Shown here: piece by piece, positions 1 through 6,334 of the stretch | Layout: every line of letters begins with the position of its first letter | Position numbering within the stretch: position 1 is the first letter of the stretch | Virus record (IMG/VR): IMGVR_UViG_3300044765_000006 | Span: 1-24,956 of that record | Length of the DNA stretch: 24,956 nucleotides | Reading direction: 5' to 3' (one strand) | Source of the DNA: a virus | The notes under the pieces: model-generated | What the model was told of the DNA's origin: nothing | Seen by the model: the letters and a program-made list of their open reading frames with translations, nothing else | Databases searched by the model: none | Position numbers and translations under genes: made by a program

Positions 1-3
1 GTC

Positions 4-132
4 ATGCCGCTCAGAGACGACGACGAGCCATTGCCTCCGCACTGGTGCCTCGCCATCGCGTTCAGCGTCTCGTTCGCGATGTGGGGTGTGCTGATCCTGC
101 TCTTCCGCTGGCTCTGGTCGATGGTTCGGTAG
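4..132 (+). CDS. small single-pass membrane protein
   Basis: A 42-residue open frame starts with ATG at 4 and ends with TAG. The first 15 residues are acidic and proline-rich (MPLRDDDEPLPP), followed by one hydrophobic segment at about residues 16-36 and a short W/R-rich tail, so a single membrane span is likely. I do not recognise the family. The window begins three bases upstream, so the true start could lie outside it and the ribosome site cannot be judged. It lies on the same strand as the replication genes and ends 76 bases before them, which fits a small early phage protein. Confidence 0.45.
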   Translation: MPLRDDDEPLPPHWCLAIAFSVSFAMWGVLILLFRWLWSMVR

Positions 133-208
133 ATTTTGCGCGCGTCCATTCCGCTTCCCTCCCTGAGTGGAGCTCCACCGTGCCTGACCGGGGAGCCGCG
201 CGCATCCG

Positions 209-1048
209 ATGAGTGTCATCAGCCTCTGCAACTGGGAAGAGTTCCAGCACTACAAGGATCGCGATCCGCCGTGGATCAAACTCTATCGCGACATCCTCAC
301 GACCGAGTCTTGGGTTCTCGGCACTGACACAAGCCGGTTGGTGCAGGTTGCTAGCATGCTGCTAGCAGTCCGCTACAAGAATCGGATCCCCCTCAACTGG
401 CCCCTCCTGAAGAAGGTCGCGAGCCTCGATTGCACCGAATCTCAGTTCCGATCGGCCATCCAGCACCTCGAGCAATACGGCTTCCTCAAAGTTGAAGGAA
501 ATCAACAAGTCACCGATGACTCAGAGACTCTGGTGCACTCTGCTAGCACGCCGCTAGCAACTTGCACCTCAGAGAAGATCAGATCAGAGGAGATCAGAGA
601 AGAGGGAGAGCAGAGTAAGAATTCTGTCGAGCAGGAGCTCGACGACGCTGGACCAGTCGAGCGGGTGTTTGAGCACTGGCGAACGGAATACCGGCACCCG
701 AAGGCCGTCTTGGATTCCAAGCGCCGCAGGTGCATCCAGCAGGCGCTGAAGGGCTACGACGAACCGACGCTCCGCCAGGCCATCTCTGGCTACAAGCTCT
801 CGCCGCACCACATGGGCCAGAACGAGCAGCGGACGGTCTACGACGACATATCGCTGTTCCTCCGCGATGCCGAGCACATCGACCGCGGACTCAATCTCGC
901 CCGAGCTCCACCGCAAGCCGCGAAATCGGCGGTGGAGTTGGCGCGTGAGCGGTTACGGCAATCGGTGAACGGGCATGAGCGAGTGGTCGAACAGGCGGGA
1001 GGAGCGAGCAACGGTGGTGTGGGACCGCCTGCTCGGGTGCTTCGGTGA
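209..1048 (+). CDS. lambda O-like replication initiation protein
   Basis: A 279-residue protein with the layout of phage replication initiators. The N-terminal part (about residues 15-98) looks like a winged-helix DNA-binding domain that starts with the frequent phage motif NWEEFQHYKDRDPPWIKLYR. A charged, low-complexity linker follows (about 100-148, rich in E/K/S/R), then a C-terminal helical domain (about 149-225) with VFEHWRTEYRHP and YDDISLFLRDAEHIDRG. The family normally binds iterons at the origin and recruits the helicase loader. The next gene overlaps it by 74 bases, the same order as lambda O-P. A GGGGAG run at about 190 is rather far from the ATG. The DNA of residues 47-53 and 110-140 contains GCTAGC palindromes and a purine tract described separately. 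The role is inferred from domain layout and neighbours. Confidence 0.75.
   Translation: MSVISLCNWEEFQHYKDRDPPWIKLYRDILTTESWVLGTDTSRLVQVASMLLAVRYKNRIPLNWPLLKKVASLDCTESQFRSAIQHLEQYGFLKVEGNQQVTDDSETLVHSASTPLATCTSEKIRSEEIREEGEQSKNSVEQELDDAGPVERVFEHWRTEYRHPKAVLDSKRRRCIQQALKGYDEPTLRQAISGYKLSPHHMGQNEQRTVYDDISLFLRDAEHIDRGLNLARAPPQAAKSAVELARERLRQSVNGHERVVEQAGGASNGGVGPPARVLR
349..367. repeat. paired GCTAGC palindromes (first pair)
   Basis: Two identical 8-bp palindromes TGCTAGCA at 349-356 and 360-367 are separated by 3 bp, so their centres are 11 bp apart, about one helical turn. They lie inside the replication initiator gene. A second pair with the same spacing is at 541-559. They could be iteron-like binding sites of the initiator. 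Confidence 0.5.
541..625. other. candidate replication origin (second iteron pair plus purine tract)
   Basis: TGCTAGCA at 541-548 and CGCTAGCA at 552-559 repeat the 11-bp centre spacing of the first pair. About 10 bp further, 571-625 is strongly purine-rich on the plus strand and less GC-rich than its surroundings. It contains three copies of AGATCAGA (576-583, 581-588, 591-598). In lambda the origin also sits in the interdomain linker of the initiator gene, with iterons followed by a strand-asymmetric unwinding region. The call is an inference from that resemblance. Confidence 0.45.
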
Positions 1049-1628
1049 TTCCCTGCTGCGCAAGTTCGGCGCGACGCCGCCGGCCGAGTGGAAGGCCGCG
1101 ATCGTGGCGCTCAACGACGTGCAACTCGAGCGCGGGATGCGGCGGCTGCTGTTCGGCTGGAAGGGTGGGCCGCCGAACCTGCCCGACTTCATGCGCCTAT
1201 GCCGCACGGTGGGGGGCGACGACTTCGATGAGGGCCAGCATGATCTGCCCCGGCTGCCCACCGGGCCTGATCCCTGGGACGACAAGCCTTGGGAGAAGGC
1301 CGGCAACCGGTACCTGCTGGGCTACCTCGCCAAGCAACTCGGCCAGGACCCGAAGCGTTATGGGCGGCCCGCCAGCTATATGGCCATGCGCATGAGCGAG
1401 GAGGATCTGCGCAAGCGCGGATTGCATCGCAAGTTGCTCGATGCCTCGGAGGATTTCATCGCGAACGTCAACACGCTGGTGCGCGCCAAAAACGCCTGGG
1501 TGGAGGACATGAAAGACCTCGCAGCCAACAATCGCGGTGAGGTGGACCCGGCGACTCAGAAGGCTGTTTGGGCTGACTACTTCGGGCGCGCCGAAGCGGA
1601 AATCCTCAGCCGCAGGGATGCCGCATGA
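975..1628 (+). CDS. putative replication protein P-like / helicase-loader analogue
   Basis: A 217-residue protein directly after the O-like initiator, overlapping it by 74 bases. The conserved-looking N-terminal core VWDRLLGCFGDSLLRKFGA...EWKAAIVALNDVQLERGMRRLLFGWKGGPPNLPDFMRLC matches small phage proteins that pair with an initiator. The C-terminal half is charged and helical. Position and size (lambda P is 233 residues) suggest that it delivers or modulates the host DnaB-type helicase, but I see no AAA+ Walker motif, so it is not a DnaC-type ATPase. The start is uncertain: GTG codons at about 1014-1017 would reduce the overlap. The next gene begins within its stop codon (ATGA at 1625). Confidence 0.55.
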   Translation: MSEWSNRREERATVVWDRLLGCFGDSLLRKFGATPPAEWKAAIVALNDVQLERGMRRLLFGWKGGPPNLPDFMRLCRTVGGDDFDEGQHDLPRLPTGPDPWDDKPWEKAGNRYLLGYLAKQLGQDPKRYGRPASYMAMRMSEEDLRKRGLHRKLLDASEDFIANVNTLVRAKNAWVEDMKDLAANNRGEVDPATQKAVWADYFGRAEAEILSRRDAA

Positions 1629-1825
1629 GCCTGAAGTGGGACACCTCCGACCCCGGAGTACACCGCTCGAGCTGCGGCAAATATTGCACAGTCCGTGCGA
1701 CTGCGGAGCCGCCGAATTGGATCGCATATCGGCTGGGTCCGACGACTGGCGTGGAGCTCGGCTCGCGCCCTGACTCGGCTGCTGCGCGCGGTCTTTGCGA
1801 ACAGGATGCGAGGGCGGTGGCATGA
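1625..1825 (+). CDS. small phage protein, unknown function
   Basis: A 66-residue protein whose ATG overlaps the stop of the P-like gene (ATGA) and whose own stop overlaps the next start in the same way. The sequence begins MSLKWDTSDPGVHRSSCGKYCTVRATAEPPNWIAYRLG, a pattern I associate with short phage early-region proteins in which a small beta-sheet core reads off a W/Y-rich strand pair. No catalytic motif is visible. The tight coupling on both sides supports real translation. Confidence 0.55.
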   Translation: MSLKWDTSDPGVHRSSCGKYCTVRATAEPPNWIAYRLGPTTGVELGSRPDSAAARGLCEQDARAVA

Positions 1826-1956
1826 GCCGTCGCGATTACGCGCGTGAGTACTACCGTCGTAATGCCCACCGGCGCCGTGCGCAGAAAATCGAGAGTTTGC
1901 GGCGGCTCGGGAAAGCGCACCGGTACTCGCGAGAGCTGCAGCGGGAGGCGATGTGA
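1822..1956 (+). CDS. small basic protein, unknown function
   Basis: A 44-residue, strongly basic protein (MSRRDYAREYYRRNAHRRRAQK...) between two coupled genes. Its ATG lies in the upstream stop (ATGA at 1822) and its final ATG-TGA overlaps the GTG start of the next frame at 1953. It is probably helical, with about one third Arg/Lys, so nucleic acid binding is plausible but not shown. Its support comes mainly from the overlap junctions. Confidence 0.5.
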   Translation: MSRRDYAREYYRRNAHRRRAQKIESLRRLGKAHRYSRELQREAM

Positions 1957-2348
1957 ACGATTTCCCGACCCGTTACAGCAAGCGTCGCCTGGTGGAACTT
2001 GTGGCCGTGTGCATGGATCACCGCGGCCGGGCCGGGCTGAAGCTCGCCGCGACCATTTCTACCTCGCGAGGTTTGGAGCGTGAACTCTTCGACTGTGGTC
2101 CCACCCCCGAAGGACTCATCACCGGGCTCAGAGAGATCGCCGACTGGGTCGAGAATCGCATTCACGATCTACGAGCCGACGCCGAGCGTGAACAAGCTGC
2201 ACGGGCGGCATTGGTCGCGAAAGCTCAAGGAACGCCGCAAGTGGGGTTGGCTGGTGAAGGAAGCGCGCCTCAAAGCTGGGCTCTTCCCTTCGGCGCCTTC
2301 GAACCGCATTCGGCTGACCATCCACCGGTGGGGGCCACGGATGCTTGA
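1953..2348 (+). CDS. small protein upstream of and overlapping the resolvase gene
   Basis: An open frame of 131 residues starting with GTG inside the previous stop. The first ~70 residues (NDFPTRYSKRRLVELVAVCMDH..., ELFDCGPTPEGLITGLREIADWVENRIHDLRAD) look like a genuine helical protein. The C-terminal ~60 residues overlap the RusA core in another frame and have the composition of a shadow frame. Either the gene truly overlaps RusA by 269 bases, or the real protein ends near 2160 and a frame change joins it to RusA. Function unknown. Confidence 0.45.
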   Translation: MNDFPTRYSKRRLVELVAVCMDHRGRAGLKLAATISTSRGLERELFDCGPTPEGLITGLREIADWVENRIHDLRADAEREQAARAALVAKAQGTPQVGLAGEGSAPQSWALPFGAFEPHSADHPPVGATDA

Positions 2349-2508
2349 CCACGACAACTTCGTTGCCGGCACGAAGTTCCTCCAAGACGCCATTGTCGCT
2401 GAGGGCTTTGTCGTGGACGACAAGCCGAAGCACCTCGAGCCGCCGGTCTACAAGCAACACGTGGGTACGCCCCATCGAACCGAAATTCTGATCGAGGAGA
2501 TCGCATGA
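2080..2508 (+). CDS. rusA: RusA-type Holliday junction resolvase
   Basis: A RusA-like endonuclease resolves four-way DNA junctions formed during phage recombination and replication. The core is clear: FTIYEPTPSVNKLH at the start of the fold, then RMLDHDN, FLQDAI and GFVVDDKPKHL. The acidic residues D90, D92, D103 and D113/D114 (numbered from the GTG at 2080) correspond to the metal-binding Asp cluster of RusA. The first 25 residues from this GTG do not resemble RusA, which normally begins right at the FTIY strand. No ATG, GTG or TTG exists there; the only nearby codon is ATC at 2155. The start is therefore uncertain. The stop overlaps the next ATG (ATGA at 2505). Confidence 0.8.
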   Translation: MNSSTVVPPPKDSSPGSERSPTGSRIAFTIYEPTPSVNKLHGRHWSRKLKERRKWGWLVKEARLKAGLFPSAPSNRIRLTIHRWGPRMLDHDNFVAGTKFLQDAIVAEGFVVDDKPKHLEPPVYKQHVGTPHRTEILIEEIA

Positions 2509-2864
2509 CGAATCCGACCCAGATAAACTGGATTGACCCAACCGCCAACCTGGATGGTTCACCGATTGCCGCTGGCGAGATCGTCGCCTACGAGGTAGGC
2601 GTGCGTGACACGAGCGCTGCAGGCTCAGCCGCAGGTACCTATCCGTTCGGCGCCAAGGCGCCCAGTACCGCGATCTCCGAGCTCATCAGTGCCGTGCCGA
2701 ACCTGCCCACGGGCAAACCCCTGGCGGTTGCGGTGCGCGCGGTGACTGGCGTCAATGACAGCTCGGGGAATCCGATCACATCGGCTTGGAGCGACGAGGC
2801 GACCTTCGAGATAGCCCCGCCGCCACCGGTGCCCAACCGCCCTACTGGTGTCTCGGTGGCCTGA
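2505..2864 (+). CDS. fibronectin type III-like small protein
   Basis: A 119-residue protein coupled to RusA by an ATGA overlap. The sequence reads as one immunoglobulin/fibronectin III-type beta sandwich: INWIDPTANLDGSPI...EIVAYEVGVRD, then PNLPTGKPLAVAVRAVTG and SAWSDEATFEIAPPPPVPNRPTGV. The Pro-rich end looks like an interdomain linker with nothing after it. FnIII-type domains in phages are usually attached to virion surface proteins; here the domain stands alone in the replication-recombination region, so the role is unclear. Confidence 0.6.
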   Translation: MTNPTQINWIDPTANLDGSPIAAGEIVAYEVGVRDTSAAGSAAGTYPFGAKAPSTAISELISAVPNLPTGKPLAVAVRAVTGVNDSSGNPITSAWSDEATFEIAPPPPVPNRPTGVSVA

Positions 2865-3069
2865 TCTGCGCGCTCAGCAGATGGTTCCCGGGACTCAAAC
2901 TTACATGCGGCTGCCATTGACGGCCGCCCGCATGCTTGCGCTTTGGAGCGACGGCCGCTGCCTCAAGAAAGCCCAGCGCCGGCAGCACCCGCGGGCGCGC
3001 TACGTCGCAACCATGGTCGTGGAGATGCGCTGGCTCGGGCCGCTGACGCTGCCAGGACGATTACTGTGA
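2848..3069 (+). CDS. small basic protein, unknown function
   Basis: A 73-residue open frame from GTG at 2848, with an alternative ATG at 2881 that avoids most of the overlap with the FnIII-like gene. The product is rich in Arg, Leu and Met with no recognised domain. The main support is the downstream junction: its TGA overlaps the GTG start of the zinc-knuckle gene at 3066 in the GTGA pattern used throughout this cluster. Confidence 0.4.
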   Translation: MSRWPDLRAQQMVPGTQTYMRLPLTAARMLALWSDGRCLKKAQRRQHPRARYVATMVVEMRWLGPLTLPGRLL

Positions 3070-3245
3070 GGGAACACGCCAAGAGCCAGAAGTATACGGG
3101 CCGACCCTGCAGAAGATTTGGACACACGTTGCGATACGTGAAAGGCGGTAGTTGTGTCGAGTGCCAGAAAGCCGCCGCCGCAAAACAACGGGCGGCAAAA
3201 GTTAGAATGCCAATGTTCCATGTGGAACATTCCCACGAAAGTTAG
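3066..3245 (+). CDS. zinc-knuckle mini-protein (HNH-associated motif)
   Basis: A 59-residue basic protein from GTG at 3066, overlapping the preceding TGA. It carries C15-x4-H20 and C30-x2-C33 in the pattern GRPCRRFGHTLRYV...GSCVECQKAAAAKQR. This knuckle is often seen at the start of phage HNH endonucleases and in stand-alone small proteins; the HNH catalytic part is absent here, so a nucleic-acid-binding role is more likely than cleavage. An upstream TTG at 2943 would add a low-complexity extension and is disfavoured. The last residues (MFHVEHSHES) are encoded by a DNA palindrome resembling parS, described separately. Confidence 0.65.
   Translation: MREHAKSQKYTGRPCRRFGHTLRYVKGGSCVECQKAAAAKQRAAKVRMPMFHVEHSHES
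3212..3231. promoter_or_regulatory. parS-like palindrome
   Basis: A perfect 9-bp inverted repeat with a 2-bp centre. The inner 16 bases, TGTTCCATGTGGAACA (3214-3229), differ at one central base from the parS form TGTTCCACGTGGAACA bound by chromosomal ParB proteins in Pseudomonas-like bacteria. It falls in the 3' end of the zinc-knuckle gene. Confidence 0.55.
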
Positions 3246-3311
3246 AAAGCGGGGTCAACATCAGAAGCGACACCCTTGGAAAGGCAAGCGCGGATGATTT
3301 AGGGTCGCCCC

Positions 3312-3506
3312 ATGCCCAGCATATCCGGCAAACAGCATCGCTTCATGGAGATGGTCGACCATGATCCTGCGGCCGCCAAGCGCGTTGGCGTGCCTCAATC
3401 AGTCGGAAAAGACTTCGTCGCCGCTGACAAGGCGCAAGGGAAGCGTTTCGCTGGTCACAAGCCCGAGCATGCCAAGCGATTGGCTCATGCGCTGAAGAAG
3501 CGGTGA
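3312..3506 (+). CDS. small basic conserved phage protein
   Basis: A 64-residue Lys/His-rich protein beginning MPSISGKQHRFMEMVDHDP, with VPQSVGKDFVAADKAQGKRF in the middle and a basic tail. Proteins of this form (KQHR...GVPKSVGKEFVAAD) are common in phages and often lie just before terminase genes; their function is not known to me. It has its own 66-base leader (3246-3311) without an obvious Shine-Dalgarno sequence. It ends immediately before the tandem dyads that precede the small terminase gene. Confidence 0.7.
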   Translation: MPSISGKQHRFMEMVDHDPAAAKRVGVPQSVGKDFVAADKAQGKRFAGHKPEHAKRLAHALKKR

Positions 3507-3556
3507 GCCCATTATTTTAATGGGCATGCCCAATATTTAAATGGGCGAAAATGGGC
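3507..3556. repeat. tandem 19-bp dyads before terS
   Basis: GCCCATTATTTTAATGGGC at 3507-3525 and GCCCAATATTTAAATGGGC at 3528-3546 match at 17 of 19 positions and start 21 bp apart, two helical turns. Each is a GCCCA-N9-TGGGC dyad, and the junction forms a 12-bp palindrome TGGGCATGCCCA (3521-3532). A further TGGGC half-site is at 3552-3556, at the start of terS. This AT-rich spot in GC-rich DNA could be an operator or a terminase recognition site. No T run follows, so a terminator is unlikely. Confidence 0.6.
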
Positions 3557-3928
3557 AAGCAAACAGGCAGGCCACGCGGCCGTCCCAAGGGAGCGAAGAA
3601 CCGGCATACCGTGGAGCGGGAGGAGGCGATAGCCGAGGCTGCTGCACTGACACAGGAAGCGTTGGGTATACGCGCATTCGATGGCGATGCGCACGCGCTG
3701 CTGATGCTGGTCTACAAGGACACTGCGCAGCCGTTGGATTTGCGGCTCGACGCCGCGAAAGCCGCGATTGGCTACGAGAAACCCAAGCTCTCAGCCGTCG
3801 ATGCCAATGTGAACGGCGCCATGGGCCACTATGAAGCCCAGCCCATCCCAACCGAACACCGTCACAGTGATACCGTGGCGAGCCCAGCCGGGCCCGCAGC
3901 TAACGGCCATTCAGCACGACCTGGTTGA
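3551..3928 (+). CDS. terS: putative terminase small subunit
   Basis: A 125-residue protein immediately before the large terminase, overlapping it by 98 bases. It opens with a double AT-hook-like motif GRPRGRPKGAKNRHT, followed by helices and the segment PLDLRLDAAKAAIGYEKPKLSAVDAN, a pattern typical of the DNA-recognition gene paired with phage terminases. The C-terminal 40 residues are low-complexity and His/Pro-rich. The expected role is to recognise the packaging site and load TerL. An alternative ATG at 3541 is in another frame. The tandem dyads end within its first codons, so it may bind its own upstream region. Confidence 0.65.
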   Translation: MGKQTGRPRGRPKGAKNRHTVEREEAIAEAAALTQEALGIRAFDGDAHALLMLVYKDTAQPLDLRLDAAKAAIGYEKPKLSAVDANVNGAMGHYEAQPIPTEHRHSDTVASPAGPAANGHSARPG

Positions 3929-5288
3929 TGAGCTGCTCTACGGGGGTGCGGTATTCGGCGGGAAGTCAGATTTCTTGCTCGGTGACTTCGCGCAAGACGT
4001 GCCGCGTCCATATGGCAAATATTGGCACGGCATCCTCTTCCGCAAGAGCTACAAGCAGCTCGAGGATCTAATCGCCCGCTCGAAGGAGATTTATCCCCAG
4101 TGGTTCCCGGGGTGCAAATGGACCGGCAGCAGTAAAGAGTTAGAGAAGGCATGGGTATGGCCGAACGGCGCAACACTCCGCATGCGCCATATGGATCATC
4201 AGGACGACTGGCAGGAATACTGGGGCCACGCCTATACCTGGATCGGCTGGGACGAGCTTGCGCTATGGCCCAGCTCAGTCGCATACAAGATGCTCAAGGC
4301 CCGCTTGCGCAGTGCTCAGGCCAACATCCCGAACAAGCGCATACGCGCCTCCGCGAATCCTGGCGGCCCTGGACATCACTGGGTGCGAGCGCATTTCAAA
4401 ATCGACGAGTACCCGCTCGGCGGTCAGATCTTCGAGGAGGATGGAATGCGCCGCCTCTTTATTCGTGCGCGGATGGCTGACAACAAGATCGGCATGCAGA
4501 ACGATCCGAAGTACGAATCGCGCATGGACGGTTTGGGATCGCCTCAACTGGTAAAAGCTCTGAAAGAGGGCGACTGGAGCATCATTGCCGGGGCGTACTT
4601 CCCCGAGTTCAATCCCGACCGACATGTCGTGCGCCCCTTCGAGATCCCGAAGTATTGGGCGCGCATCCGCGGCATGGACTGGGGCTCGGCCAAGCCGTTC
4701 TGTGTTCTATGGGCAGCGGTCTCTGACGGCAGTATTCCCGAAATACCACGCGGCTGGCTCGTCATCTATCGCGAGTGGTATGGCTGGAATGGGGAGCCGA
4801 ATACCGGTTGCAAGATGCCAGCAGAGAAGGTCGGGGCCGGAATCAAGGATCTCGAGACCGGCGAAAAGATGGCGGATGAGGTGCTCGACCCGGCCGCATT
4901 CGCACGCGATGGAGGGCCTAGCATCGCAGAGCGCCTTGATTTAGGGTTCCGGCGGGCTGACAACTCCCGGGTGGCGCAGGGCGGACGGATGGGCGGTTGG
5001 GATCAAGTTAGAGCACGGCTCGATGCGACTGAGACGCCCGGTCTCATCGTCTTTTCCACTTGCACGCATCTCATCCGCACGCTGCCGGCGCTCCAGCACG
5101 ACAAGCACAAGCCGGAAGACGTCGACACCGAGAGCGAGGACCACGCGCCGGATACGCTGCGGTATATCTGCATGTCACGCCCGGTGACCCGCGACAAGCC
5201 GAAGGATCAGCCGGCCCGGTTCCCGACCGATTTAACTATCAGCGAACTCGTAAAGCGCCAGACGCAGCGGCGCTTGTCGGAGCAGTAA
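3831..5288 (+). CDS. terL: terminase large subunit
   Basis: The packaging motor that cuts concatemeric DNA and pumps it through the portal. Of 485 residues, the N-terminal ATPase has Walker A GGAVFGGKS (38-46), Walker B WIGWDE (137-142, catalytic E142) and the coupling motif SANPGG (174-179). The C-terminal RNase H-like nuclease shows GMDWG (D283), LDPA (353-355) and EDHAPD (D437/D441). Length and motifs are complete. The annotated ATG overlaps terS by 98 bases; a GTG at 3867 would shorten both the overlap and the unconserved N-terminus, and neither has a strong ribosome site. It is followed without a gap by a small beta-rich gene. Confidence 0.93.
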   Translation: MKPSPSQPNTVTVIPWRAQPGPQLTAIQHDLVDELLYGGAVFGGKSDFLLGDFAQDVPRPYGKYWHGILFRKSYKQLEDLIARSKEIYPQWFPGCKWTGSSKELEKAWVWPNGATLRMRHMDHQDDWQEYWGHAYTWIGWDELALWPSSVAYKMLKARLRSAQANIPNKRIRASANPGGPGHHWVRAHFKIDEYPLGGQIFEEDGMRRLFIRARMADNKIGMQNDPKYESRMDGLGSPQLVKALKEGDWSIIAGAYFPEFNPDRHVVRPFEIPKYWARIRGMDWGSAKPFCVLWAAVSDGSIPEIPRGWLVIYREWYGWNGEPNTGCKMPAEKVGAGIKDLETGEKMADEVLDPAAFARDGGPSIAERLDLGFRRADNSRVAQGGRMGGWDQVRARLDATETPGLIVFSTCTHLIRTLPALQHDKHKPEDVDTESEDHAPDTLRYICMSRPVTRDKPKDQPARFPTDLTISELVKRQTQRRLSEQ

Positions 5289-5618
5289 ATGGCCAATGGC
5301 GTTGCGTTTCAGCCCCGCGGATCGAACCAGACTACGCCTGCCGGCACGGTGAGCGGCGCGGTCACGGCGTCGGTGACCCAAATCAATCTGCCGAGCGCTC
5401 CGTATGCGACTGACACAGTTGGCCGCTTCGTCAATGATGGTACGCAGGAGATCTTCTGGGCCTATGGCAGCGAGTCAGGGCTCACAACCGCCAACGGCGT
5501 CCCGATGCTTGCCAATACGGTCGAGACGTTCAGCATTCCGGCGGGTGTCACGCAGATTTCCGTGATTGCAGGCGCCACGGGTTCGACGCTGCGAATCACG
5601 GTTGGGGACGGGCAGTGA
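5289..5618 (+). CDS. small beta-rich protein between terminase and portal
   Basis: A 109-residue protein starting at the base after the TerL stop. It is rich in Thr, Ser, Val and Gly, with alternating strands (GVTQISVIAGATGSTLRITVGDG at the end) and lacks Cys and charged clusters, suggesting a compact beta sandwich such as a head decoration or fibre-like virion protein. I do not recognise a named family. Its TGA overlaps the GTG start of the next gene (GTGA at 5615). Confidence 0.6.
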   Translation: MANGVAFQPRGSNQTTPAGTVSGAVTASVTQINLPSAPYATDTVGRFVNDGTQEIFWAYGSESGLTTANGVPMLANTVETFSIPAGVTQISVIAGATGSTLRITVGDGQ

Positions 5619-6334
5619 GTCTGCGCGCTGTCGCCGGCATCAGTTCAGCCGTCGCCAACATTCTGGCGAAATGCGGCATCCCGTTCATCATCGCGCCCAC
5701 CGGCACGATGGGGAACAACGGCGCGATTACGCTAGGAACCGCGCTCCCGACGACCTACGCCAACGCGTATATCTACCTGCCGGCCAATGCGATTCAGGCC
5801 GGCTCATCGGTGGGCTGGTACTTCTGCCAGATGTCCTCCGCGACCGTGGGCACGGTGTTCAACAACACCTACACCACGGGCGTGCCGAGCATCCCGGCGA
5901 GTCCGACGGCATTCGTCTCGACCGGCCCAGGTGCTTATACCGGTGTGACGACCGCGGTTAGCGGACCGCAGATCTCGATCCCGGCTGGGTCGCTCGGAAT
6001 CCTCGGGGAGCTTCGTACGGCCGCCTTGTGTGGCACAATCAACAACGCCAATACCAAGACTCTCACCCTCACGGTGGGCGGTAGCACGGTTAAGAGCCTC
6101 GCGATCACGACGAGTGTTTCGTGCGAAGTGCTCAGTACCGTCTACTGTCGCGGCAGCCAATCGGCTCAGGTGAGCCACGCCAGCGGCCAGTTTGGACCCG
6201 GCACGGCTGGCGGATCTCCCGTTTACAACAGCATCAATTTCGCCAACGCTCAGACTTGGATTCTGGGCGGTCAACTTGCAGTTGCGACGGACTTTCTGGT
6301 GCTCGAAGCCTTCGCGATTGAAGTAATGCCGTAA
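5615..6334 (+). CDS. putative virion structural protein, beta-rich
   Basis: A 239-residue protein from GTG at 5615. It is almost free of charged residues and dominated by Thr, Ser, Ala, Gly and Val: AITLGTALPTTYANAYIYLPANAI, VGTVFNNTYTTGVPSIPASP, TKTLTLTVGGSTVKSLAI. Similar modules occur in phage fibre and decoration proteins, so a surface-exposed virion role is likely but not proven. Together with the preceding gene it separates terminase from portal. The stop overlaps the portal ATG by one base (TAATG at 6332-6336). Confidence 0.6.
   Translation: MSLRAVAGISSAVANILAKCGIPFIIAPTGTMGNNGAITLGTALPTTYANAYIYLPANAIQAGSSVGWYFCQMSSATVGTVFNNTYTTGVPSIPASPTAFVSTGPGAYTGVTTAVSGPQISIPAGSLGILGELRTAALCGTINNANTKTLTLTVGGSTVKSLAITTSVSCEVLSTVYCRGSQSAQVSHASGQFGPGTAGGSPVYNSINFANAQTWILGGQLAVATDFLVLEAFAIEVMP

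Noticed and set aside
3507-3546. Dyads before terS as a Rho-independent terminator
   Set aside because: The stems are AT-rich inside and no T run follows either one; phasing by 21 bp fits protein binding better.
3541-3834. Alternative plus frame from ATG 3541 over the small terminase
   Set aside because: The product is low-complexity Arg/Gly-rich sequence; the frame from 3551 gives the AT-hook and terminase-like core.
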